Of a DNA stretch of 12,241 nucleotides, positions 1-6,925 are shown piece by piece; positions within the stretch are counted from its first letter, which is position 1; each line of letters opens with the position of its first letter. The notes beneath the pieces are model-generated. The model did not search any database and had not been told where the DNA came from. It saw only the letters and a program-made list of their open reading frames with translations. The DNA is taken from positions 1 to 12,241 of the forward strand of contig JAAKFL010000038.1 in NCBI GenBank assembly GCA_011065065.1. Direction: 5' to 3'. The position numbers were made by a program, and so were the translations under genes. Origin of the DNA: Chlamydiota bacterium. GTDB lineage: Bacteria; Chlamydiota; Chlamydiia; Chlamydiales; SLFE01.

Positions 1-677
1 GATAAAAAAACCGCCGTCGCCTGCGACACATTCAGCGAATCAATCTGCCCATGCATAGGAATATAAACCTTAAAGTCAGCCCTCTTGCTAATCAAGGGTT
101 GAACCCCCTTCCCTTCTGACCCCAAAATCAATAAGGTATGAGACGGGAATTCAAAATCATAAAGACTTTCGGCACCTTCTCCCACTTCCGCTGTCACTGC
201 GTAATACCCCTTATCCTGAAACCGCTTTACGGTCTCTGCAAGGTTGGAAACTTTCATCGTATCCACCAGTTCCGTAGCTCCCACACTCACTTTGGAGACA
301 ACTGGAGTGATGTCGACTCCGCGATTCTTCGACCACACCACCGCATTGACTCCAAAACACTCAGCTGCCCGTAAAATGGCACCTAAATTCTGTGGATCAA
401 AAATGGAATCCAACATAATCACAAGACTTTTGTCCAGATCTCGAGAAAGAAACTCTTTCAAATTGAGATGAGATTTTTCTTTGACATAAGCCAAGATCCC
501 TTGATGCGATTCCGATTGCACCAATTTGGATAAAGCCTCTTTGGGTTTCACTTCGATCGGAATGTCATATTTTTTGAGATGGGGAGCAGGCTGCGCAGTG
601 ATGATTTTTTCAATGCGTTCAGGAGCCGTCTTGAGCACCTCTTGAACGCAGTTTTTTCCCATGATTAATCGGCTCAT
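1..677 (-). CDS. rlmB: SpoU-family rRNA 2'-O-methyltransferase (RlmB/TrmH type), 3' end cut off by window
   Basis: The frame starts at ATG 677-675 and stays open for 225 codons to the left edge, so the last few dozen residues at most are missing. The protein should transfer a methyl group from S-adenosylmethionine to a ribose 2'-OH in RNA; in the RlmB branch the target is a guanosine of 23S rRNA. A short N-terminal substrate-binding domain (about 1-65) ends in SESHQGI, as in RlmB-like proteins. The three SPOUT motifs follow: motif 1 at 90-110 with N97 and R103 (DPQNLGAILRAAE), motif 2 at 184-192 (ILGSEGKGV, E188), motif 3 at 206-225 (IPMHGQIDSLNVSQA). Its ATG overlaps the stop of the upstream lipoprotein gene (ATGA), so translation is probably coupled. 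The family is secure. RlmB versus TrmH or another paralogue is less so, because sequence alone does not fix the RNA substrate. Confidence 0.9.
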   Translation of the reverse strand, partial: MSRLIMGKNCVQEVLKTAPERIEKIITAQPAPHLKKYDIPIEVKPKEALSKLVQSESHQGILAYVKEKSHLNLKEFLSRDLDKSLVIMLDSIFDPQNLGAILRAAECFGVNAVVWSKNRGVDITPVVSKVSVGATELVDTMKVSNLAETVKRFQDKGYYAVTAEVGEGAESLYDFEFPSHTLLILGSEGKGVQPLISKRADFKVYIPMHGQIDSLNVSQATAVFL

Positions 678-1207
678 ACCTTATAAAAACCTTCACCTTC
701 TTCAAACTGCGGTTCATATTGAAATTCATCTGGGATTTCTCCTCCAGGCGTCAAATCGATATCCTCAAAATCCTCATCTTCATCTTCAATCTGAATCAAT
801 TCCTCCCACAAATGATGCCGAATTTCCGCTATCTGCTGCCCATCAGCAAAGATTTGAACGTGATAGGCGGCAATCCCATCGGTACAGGTATAATCCTCAT
901 CCATCACGTTATAAATCATGCGGCCCACACGACATCGAATTTGCATCCACTTTTCATAAAGTTCATAATTACGAAAGCGGACCCGTATTCTTAAAGTGAC
1001 TTTCTCATATTGCTGTAATTCTGTCCTGAGCTTCCACTGAATAATCAGCCGTTGCCCGATGCTTGGATAATACTTATGGGGGTCCGGAGTCCCCACCCAA
1101 ACGCTTGCATAGCGGTCAGGGAGCATATATTCACTTTGAACCGTCAGACGTTGCGTTCCACAAGAAGTCAAAAAAATGAAAAATATGAAAGGTAAAAAAC
1201 GGATCAT
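674..1207 (-). CDS. Small lipoprotein with acidic C-terminal tail, function unknown
   Basis: A 177-residue protein I do not recognise. Residues 1-16 form a bacterial lipoprotein signal: a basic start (MIRF), a hydrophobic stretch, then the lipobox LTSC with C16 as the lipidation site. The mature protein is therefore probably membrane-anchored outside the cytoplasm. Residues 20-130 have many alternating hydrophobic and charged positions (for example KVTLRIRVRF at 69-78), suggesting a beta-rich domain, and contain C92 and C108. Residues 135-172 are strikingly acidic (EDEDEDFEDID at 141-151), with aromatic residues near the end. The start codon overlaps the fumC stop and the stop overlaps the rlmB start, each by four bases, so it is embedded in the same transcript and probably translated by coupling; I see no strong ribosome binding site of its own. 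The neighbours are a metabolic and an RNA-modification gene and give little functional clue. Confidence 0.8.
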   Translation of the reverse strand: MIRFLPFIFFIFLTSCGTQRLTVQSEYMLPDRYASVWVGTPDPHKYYPSIGQRLIIQWKLRTELQQYEKVTLRIRVRFRNYELYEKWMQIRCRVGRMIYNVMDEDYTCTDGIAAYHVQIFADGQQIAEIRHHLWEELIQIEDEDEDFEDIDLTPGGEIPDEFQYEPQFEEGEGFYKV

Positions 1208-2598
1208 GAGTTTGATTGAAAAACCATTTTTCGAGGATCCACAATCTCATCAAACCGTTCGGCATCCATTAACCCCAAGCTCAAAGCAGCCTCCTTTAAC
1301 GTCAGCCCTTCGGTATGAGCTTTCCGCACAATCTTGCTGGCATTGTCATATCCGATTTCCTTATTGAGAGCCGTCGCCAACATTAAGTTATTCTCGAGAT
1401 GCATCTGGATCCGTTCTTCGTTGGGCTCTATGCCATCCACACATTTACGCGTAAAGTTCACCGCCCCATCGGCAAGCAACCGAACTGATTGTAGAAAATT
1501 ATAAATGATCACAGGTTTAAAAACATTTAATTCAAAATGGCCTTGAGCTCCCGCAAACCCAATCGTGGTGTCATTGCCCATCACCTGCGCACAGACCATC
1601 GTCAACGCTTCGCTTTGTGTTGGATTTACTTTTCCAGGCATGATCGAAGATCCTGGTTCGTTTTCTGGGATCTTGAGTTCACCAATTCCGCAGCGAGGTC
1701 CCGATGACATCCAGCGAATGTCATTGGCAATTTTAGAATATGAACACGCTAAACGTTTGAGAGCTCCGCTCGCTTCCACAAGGGCATCATTCGATGCTAA
1801 GGCCTCGAATTTATTCGGAGCCGACACAAAAGACCACCCCGTCAAGTCATTGAGAACTTCGACGACTCGTTTCGCATAATCGGGATGGCAATTGATGCCT
1901 GTGCCGACAGCAGTTCCTCCCAATGCCAATTCTGATAAATGAGGTAACGTATTTTTGACAGCTTGGATCCCATGAGAAATTTGGCTCGCGTAACCAGAGA
2001 ATTCCTGACCAAGGGTTAATGGTGTCGCATCCATCAAATGGGTTCGCCCTACCTTAATGATCTGATCAAACTCTTTTGCCTTCGCCGCCAGCGCTTGCTG
2101 AAATTCTGCAAGAGCAGGGAGAAGCACCTCATGAATTTGCATAACAGCCGCAATATGCATGGCAGATGGGAACACATCATTGGATGACTGCGAGAGGTTC
2201 ACATCGTCGTTGGGGTGGATGGGATGTTTAGTCCCGAGCACCCCACCAACTTTCGAGATAGCCAAATTGGCAATCACCTCATTCACATTCATATTGGTTT
2301 GCGTTCCAGAACCCGTTTGCCAAACAAGCAAGGGAAATTCATCGTGCAAACCTTCTTGAAGAATTTTGTCACAAGCTCCGCATATCAACTCTTTTTTCTC
2401 CGCAGAAAGAATCCCCAATTCTTCATTGACAATTGCTGCTGCTTTCTTAATCAGAACAAGCGCTTCAATGACCCGGTGGGGAATTCGTTCATCGCCTATG
2501 CGAAAATTACGATGAGAACGCTCTGTTTGAGCTCCGTAAAATTTATCACTAGGAACCTCAACTTCTCCCAAACTATCTTTCTCTATACGGGTTGTCAC
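1204..2598 (-). CDS. fumC: Class II fumarate hydratase (fumarase C)
   Basis: Interconverts fumarate and (S)-malate in the citric acid cycle as a cytoplasmic homotetramer that needs no iron-sulfur cluster. The 464-residue length is normal. Family motifs are intact: the substrate-loop region SGTQTNMNVNEV (97-108), the SSND motif (138-141), GRTHLMDATP (184-193) with catalytic-site H187, and the superfamily signature GSSIMPGKVNP (316-326) with catalytic Ser in the GSS loop, K323 and N325. The start is a GTG at 2598-2596, chosen because a strong AAGGAG lies six bases upstream and the N-terminus fits the family. That ribosome binding site begins two bases past the atpK stop (TAAAAGGAG), so the gene is physically attached to the V-ATPase run with a 12-base gap. 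The stop overlaps the next gene's ATG. From recollection, C. trachomatis has fumC elsewhere, so the linkage seems lineage-specific. Confidence 0.97.
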   Translation of the reverse strand: MTTRIEKDSLGEVEVPSDKFYGAQTERSHRNFRIGDERIPHRVIEALVLIKKAAAIVNEELGILSAEKKELICGACDKILQEGLHDEFPLLVWQTGSGTQTNMNVNEVIANLAISKVGGVLGTKHPIHPNDDVNLSQSSNDVFPSAMHIAAVMQIHEVLLPALAEFQQALAAKAKEFDQIIKVGRTHLMDATPLTLGQEFSGYASQISHGIQAVKNTLPHLSELALGGTAVGTGINCHPDYAKRVVEVLNDLTGWSFVSAPNKFEALASNDALVEASGALKRLACSYSKIANDIRWMSSGPRCGIGELKIPENEPGSSIMPGKVNPTQSEALTMVCAQVMGNDTTIGFAGAQGHFELNVFKPVIIYNFLQSVRLLADGAVNFTRKCVDGIEPNEERIQMHLENNLMLATALNKEIGYDNASKIVRKAHTEGLTLKEAALSLGLMDAERFDEIVDPRKMVFQSNS

Positions 2599-2604
2599 AA
2601 ATCT

Positions 2605-2610
2605 CTCCTT
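2605..2610 (-). promoter_or_regulatory. Ribosome binding site of fumC
   Basis: AAGGAG on the minus strand, six bases before the GTG at 2598 and directly after the atpK stop codon. It decides the non-ATG start of fumC, and its position suggests that ribosomes finishing atpK can load onto fumC. Confidence 0.75.
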
Positions 2611-3033
2611 TTACATCAACAATAGTGCGAACACAAAAGCGAAAAGCGCGAAGGATTCAATAATCCCGATCGCGGCAAAACACTTACCAAAAATAGCGGG
2701 CTGTTTCGCGGTAGCTTGTATCCCAGTCGCACAAACTCTTCCTTGAAAAATCGCCGCAATCATAATCGCAGAACCAGACCCCAGACCTATTCCTAAGGCT
2801 GTCATCGGAGTCAATGTGCCCGCTTCAATGGCGCGACTCATCAACAACATTAAGATAAACCCATAAATCACCTGCGAAGATGGGGCGGCAGCCATCGCGA
2901 TATATTTTCCATGCCCTTCTTCCACTCGACTCATCACTGCGTGTGATGCTGCACCAGCAATTCCACAGCCAATACTGCTGCCAATCGCACTGAGACCCAG
3001 TGCAATTGCTGGTCCGACCAAATCATATGCCAT
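2611..3033 (-). CDS. atpK: V-type ATPase subunit K (membrane rotor ring, proteolipid)
   Basis: Forms the rotating membrane ring that carries ions across the membrane. The 140 residues form two homologous helical hairpins, four membrane segments at about 8-30, 44-66, 77-97 and 113-139, as in bacterial V-type K subunits (E. hirae NtpK is about 156). The second hairpin carries the essential carboxylate E126 (IGIIESFALF). S53 and Q54 (APSSQVIYGF) and Q97 (IFQGRV) align with the T64, Q65 and Q110 sodium ligands of E. hirae NtpK, and E126 with E139. This points to a sodium-coupled or sodium-capable ring, although proton use cannot be excluded. A strong AAGGAG lies before the ATG, immediately behind the atpI stop. 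Last gene of the ATPase block; fumC follows 12 bases later. Confidence 0.95.
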   Translation of the reverse strand: MAYDLVGPAIALGLSAIGSSIGCGIAGAASHAVMSRVEEGHGKYIAMAAAPSSQVIYGFILMLLMSRAIEAGTLTPMTALGIGLGSGSAIMIAAIFQGRVCATGIQATAKQPAIFGKCFAAIGIIESFALFAFVFALLLM

Positions 3034-3044
3034 AAATAACTCCT

Positions 3045-4967
3045 TTATTCAACCTCATAAAGACGAAGAGGATTAAATGGCTTTCCTCCGCCCTCAAATG
3101 AGTAATGATACCATTCTAAAAAATTAAGACGCAGTCCGTGGATCACTCCACCCATAATCCCTAACAACATATTCACCATGTGCGCTAATGAAATCAGCAC
3201 AATGGCGATCAAAATGGGGACCGCTCCGTATAACTCGTTAATTGTCTCACTGACGATAGCGCTTGCAAGTCCAAGGGCATAAAGTCGTAAATATGAGAGA
3301 ACATCTGCAAAAACCTGAATCAAATTCATCACTTCAGCCAATCCCCCTAACCGATGCTGTATGATGGCAAGAACCACAGCCACCCCGATTCCAGCATAAA
3401 TCAATTGCAGCCCTTCGGTAGCGCCAAATGCAGACGGCACACCGAATACATAGTGAAGAAGTGAAGTCACCCCTAAATAATGCGGAAAATACAGGTACCC
3501 GCCAACTAAAACCATAATCCAACCAATTCCGCTCAAGTTGCGACCCAGATAACGTAAAAATGACAAGGAAATATGGATAATTCCCGTCAACAATGCCAAT
3601 TCAAGAAGAATATTCCGACCAACGTTATCGAGAACCTTGTTTGTCACCACCTCGTTTTCGGTCACCTCTGTTCCCTTAAAGAATTCCTTTCCGGTTCTTG
3701 CAGTCGCAATTTCAGGATATTGTTCTGCGTACTCCTGAAAAGTCTCATCATGGTATTGAATGTGATATTCCACCTTCTTTTCACTCAACCACGTCAACAG
3801 AGACAATTTTCTTAAGGGATTATCCACTCCAATGTTGATTCCAAAAAACGATGTTGTTAGAGTCCCCCAAATGATACAGAAAACACAAAGGATGGTCATG
3901 AGATTGATCACCCTCTTTCCCGTTGCAGGTGCATTAGGAAACTTATAACGCAAAAAAAGAGCTATTGCCAGATAAATTAAACCATATCCAGCATCATTCA
4001 CAATCATCGCAAAGAAGAGGGCGAATGCAGAAAGAATCCACAAAGATGGATCTTTATCGGTATGAGAAGGTGTGTCGTAGATATTGACCAAATCCTCACC
4101 AATTCTAGATACACCTGAATTTTCAAGATAAGTAGGAATCGTATCTGTCTCTTCAACCACAATTTCTTCTTGGTAGATCCCCAACTCCCCCACAATTTTA
4201 TTGAGTTCGTCAACAAGGTTTACCGGAACCCATCCTTCAACAGCAAAAAGTGAATCCTCCAAAACTTCACGAGAAAAATTCTTATTAAGTTTTAGGTTAT
4301 GGTTATTGTAACTGAGCGCAAGAGCGTGATGCAAAAAGGTATTGTATTTTGCCAATTCTTTTGTCTCAATTTCATGGAGTCGAATGGCTTCTTGCAACAC
4401 ATTCACCTGCTCGCTAAGTTCTGACAAGGAGTGTTCGAAAACCATATCCACCATCTTGTCATAGTATTTTGGCTCAGGATTAATCCCAGCAAAATAATCC
4501 AGACCATGGTCTGAATTGATATAAATGAGATTTTCAGGAATCTCTTCCCCCTCAAACAACCCCTTCTTAGCGCAATAGAACTGAAACTTACGCTTTCCCT
4601 CTTTTTCAATGTAGGCAATGTCGTCAAGATTGAATTCCCCGAACTCTTGAACCCGGGAAATCTCGAGATGAAGAACCCGAAGCTGCTCTTCTTTTGATTC
4701 AATGTCATGCTTTAGCTCAAGAACCCGCTTCGCAATCTCCAGCGACCTTTCAATACTGACCGGCTCTTCTTGCTTCACAACAGGCTGACTGCGCAAAACC
4801 TTAATCGCTTGGATATAGTCTTGAATTTCTTGGGGGAGATGTCCCGCTTTTTGGGCGTGCATGTCAATGAAGTGAACAATCCCAATTTTTTGGGCACGTC
4901 TGAAAAATTCATCCCTTTGATCTTTGACGCCGATAAAGGTAAATTTTTTGACATCTTTACGTGCCAT
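3045..4967 (-). CDS. atpI: V-type ATPase subunit I (membrane stator, subunit a homologue)
   Basis: The stator subunit forming the ion half-channels against the K ring and anchoring the peripheral stalks. The 640 residues split into a cytoplasmic half (1-305) with coiled-coil stretches (about 70-110 and 180-210) and a membrane half with segments near 309-337, 355-378, 450-471, 482-505, 520-537, 551-575 and 582-608. A hydrophilic loop at about 385-448 separates early membrane segments. The functional arginines are present: R561 in ADVLSYLRLYALGLA, matching the essential arginine of yeast subunit a, and R613 in HGLRLNFLEWYHYSFEGGG, the second conserved arginine region near the C-terminus. The ATG follows the atpD stop with no gap (TGAATG), indicating coupled translation. 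Length and layout are normal for bacterial I subunits. Confidence 0.95.
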   Translation of the reverse strand: MARKDVKKFTFIGVKDQRDEFFRRAQKIGIVHFIDMHAQKAGHLPQEIQDYIQAIKVLRSQPVVKQEEPVSIERSLEIAKRVLELKHDIESKEEQLRVLHLEISRVQEFGEFNLDDIAYIEKEGKRKFQFYCAKKGLFEGEEIPENLIYINSDHGLDYFAGINPEPKYYDKMVDMVFEHSLSELSEQVNVLQEAIRLHEIETKELAKYNTFLHHALALSYNNHNLKLNKNFSREVLEDSLFAVEGWVPVNLVDELNKIVGELGIYQEEIVVEETDTIPTYLENSGVSRIGEDLVNIYDTPSHTDKDPSLWILSAFALFFAMIVNDAGYGLIYLAIALFLRYKFPNAPATGKRVINLMTILCVFCIIWGTLTTSFFGINIGVDNPLRKLSLLTWLSEKKVEYHIQYHDETFQEYAEQYPEIATARTGKEFFKGTEVTENEVVTNKVLDNVGRNILLELALLTGIIHISLSFLRYLGRNLSGIGWIMVLVGGYLYFPHYLGVTSLLHYVFGVPSAFGATEGLQLIYAGIGVAVVLAIIQHRLGGLAEVMNLIQVFADVLSYLRLYALGLASAIVSETINELYGAVPILIAIVLISLAHMVNMLLGIMGGVIHGLRLNFLEWYHYSFEGGGKPFNPLRLYEVE

Positions 4968-5603
4968 TCACTCAGCTCCCATAAGTTCTTTCAGCAGTTT
5001 TTCTTTTTTCGCTTCAATTTTTGTTTTCGCCACTTTCACTTGTCCCACTGCCGCCAATTGCTGATCTCCCAAAAACACCTTGATTTTCTTGATATTTTTT
5101 AAAGCTCTTGGAATCAAAATTTTTTCAAAAAGGTTCACTCGAATCGAAACACTCCGTAACTCTTCCTCCAACGCCGCCTTCTTTTCTCTGACTACATTAA
5201 TTTCCACTAAGATCTCAGAGAGAGCGCGGAGACCATTGATGACACCATCGACCCAAGGCGGAGTATCAAAAAGGGAGTACTCGACCTCTTGAAAAGTGGC
5301 GCCATCAAAATAGGGAACTTCAATCCCTGCAATATTTTCATACCGTTTTTGAATGTCGACAACTTTTGTCACTTCCAAAGGATCAATCACAGTCTTTTCG
5401 GTCAATAACGTGCAATACCCTTGAGCCACATCCAATTCTTTATCATACTTTTGTTGCAACAAAAGGATCTCCTGCCTCGCTTCATTCACTTCAACCTGCA
5501 GCATCGCCTTTTTCAACTTCAAAGTGGGCAAATACCGATCCAGCTGTGCCAATCGGCGCTCTTGATCCCGCAGCCCATTCTTTGTCAGTTTGACATCACT
5601 CAC
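4968..5603 (-). CDS. atpD: V-type ATPase subunit D (central rotor shaft)
   Basis: Long antiparallel helices of this subunit fill the A3B3 head and transmit rotation to the ring. I place the start at GTG 5603-5601, giving 211 residues beginning MSDVKLTKN. It is preceded by a good GAGGT with six-base spacing, overlaps the atpB stop in the coupled form GTGA, and matches the chlamydial N-terminus (IKLTKN). The longer reading from TTG at 5624 adds seven unconvincing residues inside atpB. The helical repeats are at 10-70 (YLPTLKLKKAMLQVEV) and 125-211; the second carries the family's conserved stretch RVNLFEKILIPRALKNI (155-171) and LGDQQLAAVGQVKVAK (178-193). The central 90-120 part is a globular insertion typical of D. 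Identity is firm from sequence and context. Confidence 0.95.
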   Translation of the reverse strand: MSDVKLTKNGLRDQERRLAQLDRYLPTLKLKKAMLQVEVNEARQEILLLQQKYDKELDVAQGYCTLLTEKTVIDPLEVTKVVDIQKRYENIAGIEVPYFDGATFQEVEYSLFDTPPWVDGVINGLRALSEILVEINVVREKKAALEEELRSVSIRVNLFEKILIPRALKNIKKIKVFLGDQQLAAVGQVKVAKTKIEAKKEKLLKELMGAE

Positions 5604-6910
5604 ACTGTTACCTCGTGTGGCCAAAATTTATCGACTAACGATTTTTTAATCCCTGTTTCATCCGGCAAGAAACATTCAGCAAACGTCTGCCAACCGAGAT
5701 CCAACGCTTCGTCGACCGACAGATTCACTTCAAGATTCATCATTCTTTCTTCAAACAACTGAGAATACACCAGCAATTTTTCATCCCATTGAGACATTTT
5801 AAAGCCCATCCCTTGTCGTTCACGCGCCTTTTTAGATTCCGCATAAAGACGAATCATTGAGTTTGCGAGATCTCCGTGATCCTCACGAGTCACCTTACCA
5901 ATCACCTGTTGTTTCAATCGAGAAAGAGATCCAAAAGGATCAATCATCCCATTGTGCAAATAAAACTGTCCCTCTGTGATATATCCTGTGTTATCCGGAA
6001 TGGGATGCGTCACATCATCTCCCGGCATCGTCGTCACACTCACAATCGTAATTGAACCGCTCCCCTCGATGACTCCCGCTTTTTCATACCTAGAAGCTAA
6101 ATCAGAATAAAGTGACCCCGGGTATCCACGATTCGATGGGACCTGATCCATCGTGATTGCAATTTCCTTAATGCTATCAGCAAATGACGTCATGTCGGTC
6201 AAAAGAGCCAGAACCGTTTTTCCACTCACAGCATATTTTTCTGCACAAGCCAGGGCCATATCGGGAACTAACAAACACTCCACAGCCGGATCGGTTGCCC
6301 GATGAATAAACATCACCGTTTTATTCATCGATCCCGCCTGTTCGGCGTTGTCGATAAACGCTTGATATTCGGTAAAGGTCAGCCCCATGCCCGCGATCAC
6401 CACCACATCGGCATCGGTTTGGTTGGCAATTCTCATCAAAAGCTTGTTGTAGGGCTCTCCAGCAATCGAAAAAATCGGTATCTTCTGCGACTTCACCAAG
6501 CAATTGAACACATCAATCATCGGAATGTTCGTCCGCACCATTTCGCGTGGAATCGTACGACGAGCAGGATTTAAAGAAGGACCTCCGATTTCCACTTTTT
6601 CACCAAGAATCTCCGGACCACCGTCAATGGGTTTTCCACTTCCACTCAGACGTCGCCCCAAAAGTGCATCTCCAAATGTCGCCTGCATTTTGTGCTTTAA
6701 AAAAGTCACGCGGTCTCCAGTGGAAATCCCTCTGGAATCTTGGAAAACCTGTAAGGTGACCTGGTTCCCTTCAATTCTCAAAACAGAAGCATAAACTGTT
6801 CTTCCGTCTTTAAGTCGCACCTCTGCTAGCTCACCTAAACCCACATCATCTGCCGTGACAGTGATCAAGTTTCCCCGCATATTATTAATTCTGTCGTGAA
6901 CTTTTTTCAT
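5600..6910 (-). CDS. atpB: V-type ATPase subunit B (regulatory, non-catalytic head subunit)
   Basis: Alternates with A in the A3B3 head and completes the catalytic sites at the interfaces. The 436 residues are standard. The N-terminal beta-barrel covers 1-75 (GNLITV, then TLQVFQDSRGISTGD). At the place of the P-loop is FSIAGEPYNKLL (147-158), without GKT, as expected for the non-catalytic subunit. NRGYPGSLYSDLASRYE (260-276) and TMPGDDVTHPIPDNTG (294-309) are family signatures, and R331 in FGSLSRLKQQ is in the position of the arginine finger that reaches the neighbouring A subunit. The sequence is close to chlamydial AtpB (RTNIPMID, LVKSQKIPIFS). Start ATG at 6910 has AAGGA about seven bases upstream, 15 bases after atpA; the stop overlaps the atpD start. 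Confidence 0.97.
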   Translation of the reverse strand: MKKVHDRINNMRGNLITVTADDVGLGELAEVRLKDGRTVYASVLRIEGNQVTLQVFQDSRGISTGDRVTFLKHKMQATFGDALLGRRLSGSGKPIDGGPEILGEKVEIGGPSLNPARRTIPREMVRTNIPMIDVFNCLVKSQKIPIFSIAGEPYNKLLMRIANQTDADVVVIAGMGLTFTEYQAFIDNAEQAGSMNKTVMFIHRATDPAVECLLVPDMALACAEKYAVSGKTVLALLTDMTSFADSIKEIAITMDQVPSNRGYPGSLYSDLASRYEKAGVIEGSGSITIVSVTTMPGDDVTHPIPDNTGYITEGQFYLHNGMIDPFGSLSRLKQQVIGKVTREDHGDLANSMIRLYAESKKARERQGMGFKMSQWDEKLLVYSQLFEERMMNLEVNLSVDEALDLGWQTFAECFLPDETGIKKSLVDKFWPHEVTV

Positions 6911-6925
6911 GTCCGTTCCTTACTT

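Noticed and set aside
138..471. Plus-strand open frames near the left edge
   Set aside because: The minus strand over this stretch encodes the three conserved methyltransferase motifs without interruption, so the plus-strand frames are shadows.
661..2625. Plus-strand open frames opposite the lipoprotein gene and fumC
   Set aside because: Antisense to confident genes, with no recognisable domain or export signal and no ribosome binding site; best explained as shadows.
6472..6500. Lack of a GKT P-loop in subunit B considered as a damaged gene
   Set aside because: A degenerate P-loop is normal for the non-catalytic B subunit; the arginine finger and other signatures are intact.
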